64,000 nucleotides of DNA from Crocodylus rhombifer (taxonomy: Eukaryota; Chordata; Crocodylia; Crocodylidae): NCBI GenBank assembly GCA_038503035.1, contig JAVSML010024338.1, positions 49,868 to 113,867 of the forward strand. The letters are read 5' to 3'. The notes below the pieces were generated by a model. That model made no database searches, was not told the DNA's origin, and saw only the letters and a program-made list of their open reading frames with translations. Made by a program: the position numbers and the translations under genes. Shown in pieces: positions 46,221 through 56,914 of the stretch. How positions within the stretch are numbered: position 1 is the stretch's first letter; each line of letters starts with the position of its first letter.

Positions 46221-46748
46221 CAAGTATTTACTCTCCATGTTAGATTTCCCCTGCAATCTGTTGCACCCTTATTTCAGAGGGTACTTCTTTTTGGTCACCT
46301 CCAGGAAAGGGGTTGTTTTCTTCTTCAAAGAAAAAGAGGGGAGGGGCAGTTTGCTGATGTCCCAAGTAGCACAGCAGACAAGAAATAAGTCTCTTGTTCT
46401 ACTGCAGTTCCCACAGTCAGAATCATCAAAACATTGCCTGAGAACTATCACCAGTTCATTAAAGCTGTACAGAAATCTACAAAGAAGAACACCTCACAGG
46501 GCTGCTGCATAAATTACATCCCAGGCCTCACTCCACAAACCACTGGCTTATACAAAGAGTACAGGTGACAGTACTAATTAGACCCTTTCTCTGCAAATGC
46601 TATCATTAAAGGTGAGGAGCTCATGTTAGCTATCACAGAAGAACACAGGAAATCCTGGCAGGCACGTATTGAGTTAATTAATCTAATGCATAATAGTAAA
46701 AAAGAATGGGTGAAAATACATAAGCTAAGTGACAACCTATACAAGGTA

Positions 46749-47071
46749 TAGTACAACCTCATAAATCCCAATATAAAAAATCTGGAATTCTTGAAAATCT
46801 GGCACTTTTTAAAAATACATTACATCTGGGAGTAGCAGTGTCTGGTTCCAGAACAGTGGAAGGGGAAGCTTGCACATGGAGGCTGCAGCTGCCATCCACC
46901 ACCCTGCGCTGCTGCTCCGCATGAAGCTGCTGCCCTGGGGACTGGCTGCCGCTACCCCACTTCCCCCGTTTCCCCCATGGCGGGCTGCTTCTCTGGTTTC
47001 AAAAATCCAGAATTTTCAAATTTCCAGCAGGTGCTGGGTCCTGAGCATGCTGGATTTATGAGGTTATACTA
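46749..47071. mobile_element. pogo/Tigger-like MITE, 323 bp
   Basis: The left end TAGTACAACCTCATAAATCC and the reversed right end TAGTATAACCTCATAAATCC match at 19 of 20 positions. TA flanks both ends (46747-46748 and 47072-47073). Size and type match the element at 32468-32795 (328 bp), but the terminal sequence differs, so they are separate families. The GC-rich centre has no transposase. Confidence 0.8.
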
Positions 47072-47073
47072 TA

Positions 47074-49845
47074 TATCAACATCATAATGTCATGGCTAAC
47101 CAAATTGCTCACCCAATGCTGTTAATAGAAAAATCCCCAAACCCCAAAACAAACAAACACAACAAAACCTCAGACTGGAAAGGTACAAGTACCCCAGAGA
47201 CCTGGGCTTTACAAACCCCTACCTAATGATGGAGCTGAATGCTGGTATTAATGGACTGAAGACTGGGAAAGCACTCAGCCGTGATGACATACATACCAAA
47301 TAAATCAAACGGTTTGTAATACTGAAGTTTTTACAAAATAAGGCATCTAAACTTGATTTGAATACAGTACTTCAAGAGATGGTGATGCTACTGCCTGCCT
47401 TCATAGTTTTGTTCCAATATTTAATTACTTTCACTGTTGGACATGACTGCTTAATTTCTCATTTGAATTTGTCTAGTTGCATCTAGATTTTTTTTATAAA
47501 AATAAGTCTGCAGACATACACCAAATTTGAGCAACTGGTTGCTGAGTCACAAATATAGAGATAACTCAGCCAAGGTTGATTTTTAATATCTGAAATATTT
47601 GAATTAGATCTGAAACAATAGGAACAGCTAGAGATGTAACATAACTACCTTCAAAGAGCGTATACTTTCTCTACCATTGTTGCTGTTGCTGCTACATCTA
47701 CCTGCCAAAACTTGAAAGCTTTCTTATCCCTCAGAAAACATTGACTCATTTGCTATATAACTAAAAAGAGAAAAAACCCTATCATAATGTAAAGGCAGCT
47801 TTTAAGCACTTTGATAATGCTGCTTTGAAAATGTGTAGAAATGTGACTGTATTCTACAACACACTGATCAGCTGCTTGCATTAAATGCTGTAATCTGAGG
47901 AGAAAAGCTGTTTGATTCTGCTATATGTTGGAGTGGAAAGAGGTATAATTTTATAATTAACTGAGGCTGCTGACAAGACATGGAAAAATAATAAAAAAAA
48001 CCCTGGGCTTTACCAGAAGAGGAATCAGTTTGACCCAGCTCCCTAATGTCTGTATAGCTTGAACACTTTAGTGAGGCTTTTTGGCACTTTAATCAAATAG
48101 CTGATGGGCATGCACTGAGCTTGGAACTGGGGCGCACCGAGTTGAAAGTAAAGCACTTCTTTCTCACCCCCCATGTCTGTACGCACTCAAGTAGTAAGTT
48201 CCCCACCATGTCTGTACACACTCAGGTCTGTAAGTTTCAGGGTAGGAGTATTTTCTGTTTGCCTTCCTCAGAATCTTCCATAAGCGTAAATTGAATAGTC
48301 TTAAGTTTTAATAAAAAGGTTACTGGTTTACAACATTTATTTAAACTGCATAATTAATTAACCAATATTGTATCTTATATCGTTTTCATTACCAGGGACT
48401 CTAGGGGATGCAACTGGAAGTACCTCTATGCTGTATGGGGAGGTATCATTGCAGCACACGTGCTTACCCTATTTGTAATCTTGCTAGCTTGGGCAATGAT
48501 AACAGAGAAGATGCAGCATCCCAGGCTTCAGTTAAGGCTGGAAAAGACCATGAAGGACTCTGGGTGCATGCTCAGGCTGTGCATCTGTGCATGCATTTAG
48601 GAATAGGGTTTTACTACCTGAATATTGTTAATTTAAAAAAGAAACCATTTCAACACAATTGTTTTCAATTACCCTGGATTCAGGATTTAGCCTTAAGAGG
48701 AAATGGTTGTGAGGAGTATTTTGTAGCTATGTCTCCTGCAGTGTCAGAAACCAGTTAAAAAATTATGAGAAAAAGAAAACCAGTATCTTTAATATTTTCC
48801 TCATAGTGAATTGTTCAAATATAACTCTATTTGAAAGCGCCTTCCAGTTTGTGAAAAAGTTTTATATATTTCTCTAGAGGAAAAAAGAAATGGACTTTCC
48901 CTGCAACATCTTATTTACATAATGTCTTTAAAATACCAATTTTCAATAGAGAAAAATGTGATCTAGAAGTGTTACAATCTAATCTACATAATACATGCAA
49001 ATATAGTGGTTCCGCGTGGTTAGACCAGCACCCTCAGCAAAATATTTACTTAGGAATGTCAACATAGAAATCAACAATTCCTAACACTTAAAAACAGACC
49101 TTGCAGGTTTATAATATTCATTATCAGTTTTAAATCTCATTTGCCTCCTCCCCCTACCCCATGTTCTTTATTAGATTGAAGAGTATTTTTGGAGTATTTA
49201 TGAAAAGACAAATGACATTTTAAATAAAAACAGCCCAATAAGCTGCTTATTGTCACATTTAATTGAAACCAGAAAACAATTTTCTCTTTAATTAATACAC
49301 CATATCCCATTACTGCTACCAGGACTTATTAAAAAGGGGAGCCCAGCTTACTCTTCTTTCCTAAACCCAGAGGAGTATTTTCTCTTGATTCTCTTTTCCT
49401 ACACTTGAGCTGCATCTCTTTTCTGCCTGATGATGTATATTTATAAGGCAAGAGAATCAGAACTGGTCCACCATGGAATCTAGTATCTGCAGAGCAACTT
49501 CTATATGGTTTTATATGGACTTTTATAAAGTTACAAACAGTTTATCCCGTGATCAGAGCAGTACCAATACCTGATGGAATAGGAAGGACTGAGTATCTCA
49601 TGGGTACCTCCTTTTCATAAGAGGAAGACTTGTCCTATTATGTTTGTTGGATCCCCACACCATGTCGGCAGTCAGCCCAGAAAAAGGTCCAGATCTCTCT
49701 GGCAATTGCTTTCCTTTTCCTCAGCCACAATCTAGAGGAAACAAAATGGGACTTTTAGATCCTTCTACTTTCTTAGGGCTAGGGACAGCCATTCCAAAAG
49801 ACTGAGCCTGAATTGATTCAATTTTTGCAGATTGGTTTAACCTGG
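47074..49845. other. AT-rich DNA, no gene recognised
   Basis: About 2.8 kb without a gene or named repeat. A 116-codon plus-strand frame at 48408-48758 has no recognisable motif. Confidence 0.35.
48171..48238. repeat. Tandem duplication, ~37-bp unit
   Basis: 'ccatgtctgtacgcactcaa' and 'ccatgtctgtacacactcag' begin two adjacent copies, each continuing toward 'gtaagtt'. Confidence 0.75.
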
Positions 49846-51002
49846 TGTAGCAGTGCACCTTTGGTGCCTGCCACTTTAAGGGCTGGGAACAAGCAGCTGG
49901 CTGGTGTTTGATGAAGGCAGCCATTTTAAAACCCAGCTCTCAAGGCTAGGCAGAAGTTTGCTGCTAACAGGCAAGGAGGTAACATCAGGCAGAGCTGCTG
50001 CTCACAGAACAACCTGGAGGTAGGGGCAGGAGCTATGGTGATGGCTGGAGGCTCCTGGTCCTGGGCATGACCTGAAACTACACCCTGCCAGGGAAAGAGG
50101 TTCTGGCAGAACTGTCTATGGTGGGACAGCTCCCAAGAAATATCAGACCAGGTGCACCACCCAGTGAAAGAAGGTTAGGGGCCCTTTAACTCTGGCCCCC
50201 ACCACCTGGTGGGTAGCATAGAGAGTTGTAGCAAGGGCTAGGCATGCTTATAGGGAAGTACCTGAGTCCAACAGGGGTGTGAGATCCCGGAAGCCCCTTA
50301 CAGGGACTTTTGTTGTGAGGAGTCTGAGGGCCTGCGCAGAGTATGGTGCAACTGGGGCACCTGAAGGACTGTGCTAGTGGGGTGCAGTGTAGGGATGCAG
50401 AGGGCAGCCTGAAGGGCTGCACCAGGGGTGTATTGAGTAAGGCTGCAGGGGTGGCTTGAAAGGCACTGCGTGGGCCAATCCCAAGTGTATGAGTATAAAC
50501 TAGTTGCCTGGTAAGTGGCTTAGGGCAGCCCAGTATTGGCACAAGGTGATGCCACGTAGAGTAAGTGAACTTGTGAGATCTGAAGTTGCTGTGTGGTGGT
50601 ACTGGAGTATCAGTAGCAGGGCCTGAAAACCCAAGGGGGTCACTCAATGGGTCCAAGGGCAGTAGAGTGTGGCCCAGTAATGGGTGGAGTGCAAGAGGCC
50701 CCTGTGAGAGGGGGACAGCATGAGTGAGTTTGGTAAAAGAGGCCAAAAAAGGACTGAGTTTGCTCCAACCTCAGAACGGGGAGCAATACTAATCTGGATG
50801 CCATCTGTGAGGCATGGGCCATAATGTAGGGATGGTTCAGAGGCGTGGATAGTGCTCCCTGGCATTGGGGTAGTGAATGAACATTACTCTGATACATTAA
50901 GCAGGAGGCTGCCCAAGTCCTGGCAAGTGAGTTAGGGCAGGCTGCCCTAGGCATGTGGGAGGGCTAACATGAGATCTAGCCCCAGGAAGGCCCCCTGTCA
51001 CA
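49846..51002. mobile_element. Possible solo LTR, 1157 bp
   Basis: The block starts TGTAGCAGTGC and ends CTGTCACA, giving the TGT...ACA form expected of LTRs. The five bases outside are CCTGG on the left and CCTGA on the right, a 4/5 target-site duplication. 'cctgccactttaagggctgg' near the start and a TATA-like 'tataaac' near 50494 could be promoter elements. There is no primer-binding site or coding region next to it, so it would be a solo LTR. The sequence is GC-richer than its surroundings, and the 186-codon minus-strand frame inside is a biased chance frame. Confidence 0.4.
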
Positions 51003-51599
51003 CCTGAACAGGCTGAACTTGTTTGCAAATGCACAGAAATTACCTCTGGATTGAGAAAATGCAGGCACATGCCTATAGTGGCTCAGGTTGCAAGCCGGGG
51101 GTTGCTAGAGCAGCCCTTGCTTCCCTTCCACAGTGCTGAGCTGAGGGCGGGGCATGGCCAGGCCTTGGCAGAGTTGATAACACAGTGTTTAGCACCCCAT
51201 CAAGAAAACAAAAGCCTCTCATCAGTCCATGCACTTCTTAAACAACCTTTTCCAAGGAAGGAATGGAGGGACATTACCAGCTGACCTGTTGATTAGCTCC
51301 AAAAAGCCCTAAGCAGACTATCCTATCTGCCTTTGTCTTGCCTGCCTTACACAAACACCTCTTGTCATTAGCTACCATACGACATGTTGATACAGCCCAT
51401 GCTGTGGGAGAGGGTATGGGGAGGCATTCTTGCTTGAGCAGGGAATGGTAGGGGATGGACCAGGGAGAAACTAGGCAGATGCTGCTGTACCTGTAGTCTC
51501 CGCAGGAACTTTAGCCAATGAGCAGAGGAATGGGAACAGCCTGTTCTTTGGAGCTGAGGCCTACCCAGGGCTGAAAGGCATCTAGGATGCTGGGGGACT
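51003..51599. other. Unassigned, no gene recognised
   Basis: Moderately GC-rich, no recognised gene or repeat. Confidence 0.35.
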
Positions 51600-51800
51600 C
51601 TGGTTTAAGTTAAACCAGGAAGGGGTATGGTACAGACACTGCATAAACCAGTTTGACTTAAATCAGTTAAATCTGATACTATATTCAACCAGGTTTATTT
51701 CAAACTGGTTTAAGCCATTTTCAAACTGGTTTATGAGCACTGAACATCTGTTCTGGTACAGGTTTAAACCAGTTTCTGATCACTAAAGCCAGTCTGTGTA
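51600..51800. repeat. MITE-like segment with AAACCAGTTT/AAACTGGTTT motifs
   Basis: At least six copies of 'aaaccagttt' or its reverse complement occur within 200 bp (for example 51649, 51705, 51724, 51766), creating strong foldback potential. 'tggtttaagttaaacca' opens the segment. Termini are not clear. Confidence 0.5.
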
Positions 51801-51871
51801 ATGTCTGCCCTAGCTTAAAAGGGATTGGGGCAAAGGTTTTGCAGCACAAGGGCTGCTTCTTAGCTTCCAAA

Positions 51872-51873
51872 TA

Positions 51874-51919
<46 letters not shown>

Positions 51920-51922
51920 CAC
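51872..51922. repeat. (TG)n microsatellite
   Basis: About 20 uninterrupted TG dinucleotides followed by 'cgcgcacaca'. Alternating purine/pyrimidine, potential Z-DNA and likely polymorphic. Confidence 0.95.
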
Positions 51923-51959
51923 ATGGAAATATACAGTCATGCATTTAGCTGACTACAAG

Positions 51960-53204
51960 TCCACCTTCTGATATGTTATTAAAATCTGGTTGTAAAACAA
52001 ACAAACAACCCCTTTCCCCATTCTGTCTTCATTCTGAGGAAAATTCAACACCAAAATTTTCTGTGGAGCATAAATTCAATGTTGAAACATATAAACACTT
52101 TGCTTTGATTATGTTGAGACTTTAATTGCATAAAATAGTAAATGTAACACATACATATAAATGTAACTGATAATGTAATTATAGATTTCTGAATGAGATA
52201 AAATGAAATGTTTTGATGTTATTGAAATGAATCGAAAAGGTTGAGTTGCTTCATTTGGAGTTTGAGTTAAAAATTAAATCATAATAAATTTTAAGTTTCA
52301 GCAAAACTTCATTTTCTGTGGGGAAGAAAATTGTTCCATCCAAAAATGTTAATCAGTTCTCATGTTTCATTCTTTTTCCTTATGTTATTTCCCACCCCGC
52401 AAAAAATCACTTGGTACCAATACCAAAGAGAATGTACAACCAGTTGCACTGTGACTTTTTTTTTTCTCTCTGTAATTTGAATAAACTTTACATGCCTCTG
52501 GTTAGCTAAAACAGTACCACAGAACCTAGGAGTTTCACATAAACTTATCAATAGTTAAAAGTAGAATTAAGCAAGTTTGGAAATTCTGGGATGTTCCACA
52601 ACTATTTTACCATAGCTACTTATTCTAACCCACTGACACTTTTAAAAAACTGAATGCTCTAAAAATATATGTGGTAACCTGCTCCAACATCAATGCTTTT
52701 TGTGGAAGGTGTTACTAAGTGTTGTTATGGCATGCCATTTTCCATTTGTCCGCAAGGAAACAAATGTCATCTTAGGCAGATATACTATGAAGGTTTTTAT
52801 GTATGTGTGCATGTGCACATGCTCATGTGCAATGCAAGGCTTTCATGTACAGGCAGGTTCAGAACATCTTTACACCGAATGAACTATTTTGATATCTCAT
52901 AAGAGTCCATTTTTGAGGCAAAGTTGCTTTTTTTGGAAATAGGCCACGTACAGGTCTTACATATTTGGCAAGAAATATTCCCTTTTAGCACTGCAAAAAA
53001 AAAAAGAAGAAGAAAAACAGAAGTGTACATGCATTTAAGCAATCTGTTGTGGGTGGGGTGGGGTGGAAGGGGGAAAGACAATTTCATGACAAAATGTGAA
53101 CCCTTTCCAACATCAGCTTCTAGGCAGTGTGAAGTTTTCTAGTACCACATGTAACACCTGTACGCATGGGGGTTATTCAAAGTTGAATCAAAGCTTTTAT
53201 GACT
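51960..53204. other. AT-rich DNA, nothing recognised
   Basis: No gene or repeat family recognised. A purine-rich 'aaaagaagaagaaaaa' tract lies near 52998-53018. Confidence 0.4.
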
Positions 53205-53590
53205 TGTAAATGCTATGGCTGGGGCAAAGGGGAGATTCTTCAGCACTTCTGAAATGGAGGGAGCATCAGATCAGGAAATGCATGTGAGCTTTGCATGGTA
53301 ATTGACTTTGTAATTCTGACAAGCTACATCTAGGGCAAATGGGACACCCATCATCCTTTCTTCTGAAGCTGAATTGGCATCAGAACCTTGTAAGGTGGTG
53401 CCAGCCAAGGGCCAGGTCATGTATACAGGCTTTGTGTAGTAACCAGCTGCTGTAATTGGCAAAGGCCAGAGCTGCTGCAAAAGGGAGATTCTCTGGCCCC
53501 TCTCCTGAAGCAGAGGGAATGTCAGAATCCTGCAGGGAAGTGTCAGCTATGAGGTGTGAGGTATGTCTGTGCCTTATGCAGCTCCACTCT
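53205..53590. repeat. Degenerate tandem repeat, three units of about 104-142 bp
   Basis: Units begin at about 53205, 53309 and 53451 with 'tgtaaatgc', 'tgtaattct' and 'tgtaattgg'. Each continues with 'gggcaaa(g/t)ggga' or 'caaaagggaga', then 'tct(c/t)ctgaagc..aggga' or 'tcttctgaagctgaattgg', then 'atcaga' or 'gtcagaatcctg'. The copies are strongly diverged. Confidence 0.55.
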
Positions 53591-53735
53591 ATCAAGTGAT
53601 GCCTGGGGTAGAGAGAGGCATGTTACTATAAGTTCTGAGCCTCAGGGGTTGCCACAGTACACAAACCCAGCATCCTTGGGTGGCAAAACATATGTGAGGC
53701 CCAGAATACCCTCCCGCAACTGCCAACCTCTACTG

Positions 53736-55002
53736 CAGTGGTTCCCAAACTCTGAAAGATTGCGCACCATCAATTTAAAATGATACTATTGACTTGAAAC
53801 ACCAGATCAACACTCAGGATCCCAATATTGCACTGTTAGACAGAAGGGCATGATACAAAATTATGTAAACATACAAGCACTACTATGAGTTCACACACAT
53901 ATGCATACATGCACTTTCATGGCTGTGTGTTGACACGAGGGGGTGCTTGGGTAACCTGGTGCCCTGGGGTTACTTGGGGTCATGGTGCCCCAGGAGAGTA
54001 AACCAAGAAGAGAGAGCAAGAGAAAGAATGAGCTGGGAAGCCGGGGCAGAAGGTGATGGAGGAAGCTGGGGTCGGGAGAGAAAGTTGGCTGGGAGACCAG
54101 AGGCAGTAGAGCAGTAAGCCAGGAGCTGAGACAGGTTGAAAGGAGTAGTGGAGCTAGGACCGAAGGCAACAGAAGAGGGATGGGCTACCAGTGTCTCCTG
54201 TGGGAGGGACATGTCCAGGCAAGGACAGTCCTGCTCACATGCATATGTGCAGATCCAGGTGTCCTCATCATCTGGTAGGACACAGTGGTGGGGTTGCTGG
54301 TTTTTGTAGGTTCTTTGTCTTTCAAATGCTGGGTTTCTGTTCTGTTACTGGGTAAGGTCCATGGTTTCTGGGTGAGTCAATGCAAGGCAATGGCCTGTCA
54401 TTGAGTTGATCATTCAGTAGAGGCCTGCTACCATTGTACCTCAAGCACCCTCATTCATTCCCATTCATTTAGGAACCAGTTTACATGAGACTGGTAAGAC
54501 ATAAGTCATAGTTACAACATAGGTTACACCCCGGCAGAGGATACAAGATGGGGGCTTGACATAGAAATTGGAAATTTGACATTACTTGACATTGCTTTAC
54601 AGACACAGGCCTAAATCATATAAATTCAATATAAAACAGTAAAAATCAACACAAAACATAATAGAACACTATTTACAATATAAAAGCAGCTTGTTACTAT
54701 AAGAGAGTATAAGAACTTATCATACCTAGCACTACTTGTAATCACTTATAAGGGATAGAGAGGGCAGAAAGAAAGAAATGGTTGGGGAAGGGGAGGGAAT
54801 GCATTTTTAAGTTAAAAAAAGAAAAACCTGGGGGTTTTGCTACAATACAACTTTACCACCAGCATTTTTTCCCATTCAACCTTAAGTACCACCAGCAGAT
54901 TTTTGTCATAAAAAGTAATTATAATGAATCAGTTAACACATACCAGTGATGGGTTGTCTGCATACCACCGGTGGTGGATGTACCACAGATTGGAAACCAC
55001 TG
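53736..55002. mobile_element. Non-autonomous hAT-like transposon, 1267 bp
   Basis: The left end CAGTGGTTCCCAAACTCTG and the reversed right end CAGTGGTTTCCAATCTGTGG are inverted repeats of hAT type. The flanking octamers CTCTACTG (53728-53735) and CTCTAGTG (55003-55010) match at 7 of 8, a well preserved target-site duplication. The interior includes a purine-rich, minisatellite-like part (about 53995-54190) and AT-rich sequence. No transposase frame is present, and a 92-codon minus-strand frame is low complexity. Likely mobilised in trans by an autonomous relative elsewhere. Confidence 0.8.
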
Positions 55003-55010
55003 CTCTAGTG

Positions 55011-55699
55011 GGTTTTCAAAGCAGGCAAATCACAGTGTCAGCACATACTTGGATAACCAGAAACACCTCCCACACTGTCTCTCTCACTATAGACTTACCT
55101 ATACTGGAGACTGCTTGGCAAGGGCTTTGCGGTGTCTGCATAGTTGTACATGGTGCTATGTACAATTCCTCAGAGGAGCTGAGAGCACTTTCTGAGGAAG
55201 TGGTAGAAGGCCTTGACTTTGCTGGGAGAAGTATGGCACACCCTGGACCTGCTGGTACTTCTGAATCAGGCGCCAAGAAGTGCAGAGGTGGCAGGGATCT
55301 ATTGCAGGCTGTAAGTAAAATAGATAAGCCGTTGGCAGTGCCAACTATGCTGTGGTTCTTCCCCTTTAGTGCAAGGGAGGGCAGAGTCCTTGGGTGAGTG
55401 TGGTTGCCCTGGCAGCAAGGAAATTGGGATATTCCTGCCCATGTCCCAGTTCCTAACAGAAGGTATTAAAAAGCATTCAGTTTGCCCATGCTTCTAATGT
55501 GTATGTGCAAATAAAATAAATTACAATTGACTATATCCAGACTCCATGTCATGACTGCATTCTGCACTAAAGAACATGACCTGCAAATCTACATATGTGC
55601 TCAACAAAGGGATAATGCCATTGCCCAATGGGTTAATGATGCTGGGAAAAGGCATGGTAATATTTTGTGTATCTCCAGGAGTTTGCATTAGTTAGATCA
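55011..55699. other. Unassigned, no gene recognised
   Basis: A 157-codon plus-strand frame starting at 54924 inside the hAT element runs to 55397. It crosses the transposon boundary and has no recognisable domain, so I do not call it a gene. Confidence 0.4.
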
Positions 55700-55865
55700 C
55701 TGTGCTTTACTGACAGCATTAAGCATCTTATCCCCAGCTTACAGATGGGAATGCACATGCACACAAGCAAAGTGAAGTGTCATGCCAAAATTCATATAGT
55801 AAGCAGGTGGCAGATCTGAGAACCTTGAAACTAGGTCTCTTGACTCACCCAGCAGCCTACCTCCA
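55700..55865 (-). repeat. MIR/CORE-SINE, reverse orientation
   Basis: The best preserved MIR of the window. 'catcttatccccagcttaca', 'gatgggaatgcac', 'aagtgaagtgtcatgccaaa', 'atagtaagcaggtggcagat' and 'aggtctcttgactcacccag' reproduce the reverse-complement MIR order 'ttatccccattttacagat', 'aagtgacttgcccaa', 'agtggcaga', 'ggtctcctgactcccag'. Confidence 0.75.
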
Positions 55866-56680
55866 TGGAGTTGCAGGCTAAAGAAGACTACCATTTCTGA
55901 TGCACAGCAGGCTTCCTTTAAAATCTGCCATTTATCAATATACTCATCAAGGTCATGGACAAATATTTGCTTGGAGTTAGAGGGAGAAGGGGAGCTGCTG
56001 CTCAGGAGCATGCAGCAGCTGTATGCTCCAGCTGCTATGTGTACATGAGCCTGCAGTGATACAAGTCAGTTAAATCATCCTCATTTTAACCTTAGATGAA
56101 GCAGAGTTCAATATCAGACACTTTTGCTACATTTGTACTGCCACTGGCTCCTTCACATGCAACAGGTGTTGGTGTTAGCAGCAGCTGTGTGGTTCAGAGC
56201 AGCAGCAATTCCTCCTCCCTTTTTGAAACTGCTCCAAGTGAACATTTGTCCATGCCTTAAGTGGTGTTTATGATCATTCATTCCCTATTCAAAGTACTGT
56301 GAATAGCTCAAGTACTGTAAGTAAACAGCAGCCACAAGTTTTAGAGGGGCTGGCTGTGCAAGTGAACCTATTTAGCTTTACAATGTTTACTATCGATTAG
56401 CATGGCACAATATCTGGGATGCACCATTACTTTATTATTTGAAAAGAATAACTGGAAAACAAATGCCATGTGCACCACAGCATAATAACTGAGGAAATTC
56501 TGAATTCAGCTGTGTTGCTAAAAGTTAGGAATGTGTGTTTGAGCTGTGATTGTGATTTGTGGCTGCTATTAGGGTTTTCAGTTCTACTTCAAGTGAATGG
56601 AAAGGCCTCAACTAACTTCACAGGATTTTGGATGGAATTCGTAGTTGCATGAATGATTTGACTGGTTTTTCCAACCTACT
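55866..56680. other. Unassigned, no gene recognised
   Basis: About 800 bp between a MIR and a CR1 tail, with no recognised feature. Confidence 0.4.
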
Positions 56681-56875
56681 TCATCATCAGGGTGGCTAGG
56701 ATCTGAAACCAACTTCCAAGTGGTGCTGGCTCCTACCTTGGGGGTCTTTAAGACAAGGCTAGACAATCACCTTACTGGGGTTGTTTGACCCCAGTACTCT
56801 TTCCTGCCATGGCAGGGGGTCGGACTTGATGAACTGCTCAGGTCCCTTCTGACCCTACTAACTATGAAACTATAA
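56681..56875 (+). mobile_element. CR1 LINE 3' end, severely 5'-truncated
   Basis: Same subfamily as the 41.1-kb copy. 'cagggtggctaggatctg' corresponds to the RAARVWNQLP coding block, with a short deletion before 'tggtgctggctcctacc'. The stop and UTR 'tgaccccagtactctttcct', 'gccatggcagggggtcggac' and 'actatgaaactata' follow. Only about 195 bp of the element inserted or survives. Confidence 0.88.
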
Positions 56876-56914
56876 AGATATACATGATGGGAGCTGACTA
56901 AATGTTGAACAGAA

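Noticed and set aside
50186..50746. 186-codon minus-strand open frame
   Set aside because: It lies inside the LTR-like block and its translation is low-complexity, rich in P/L/S/H, with no domain, no splice context and no homologous feel.
54924..55397. 157-codon plus-strand frame
   Set aside because: It starts inside the hAT-like element and runs out past its right terminus at 55002; no domain.
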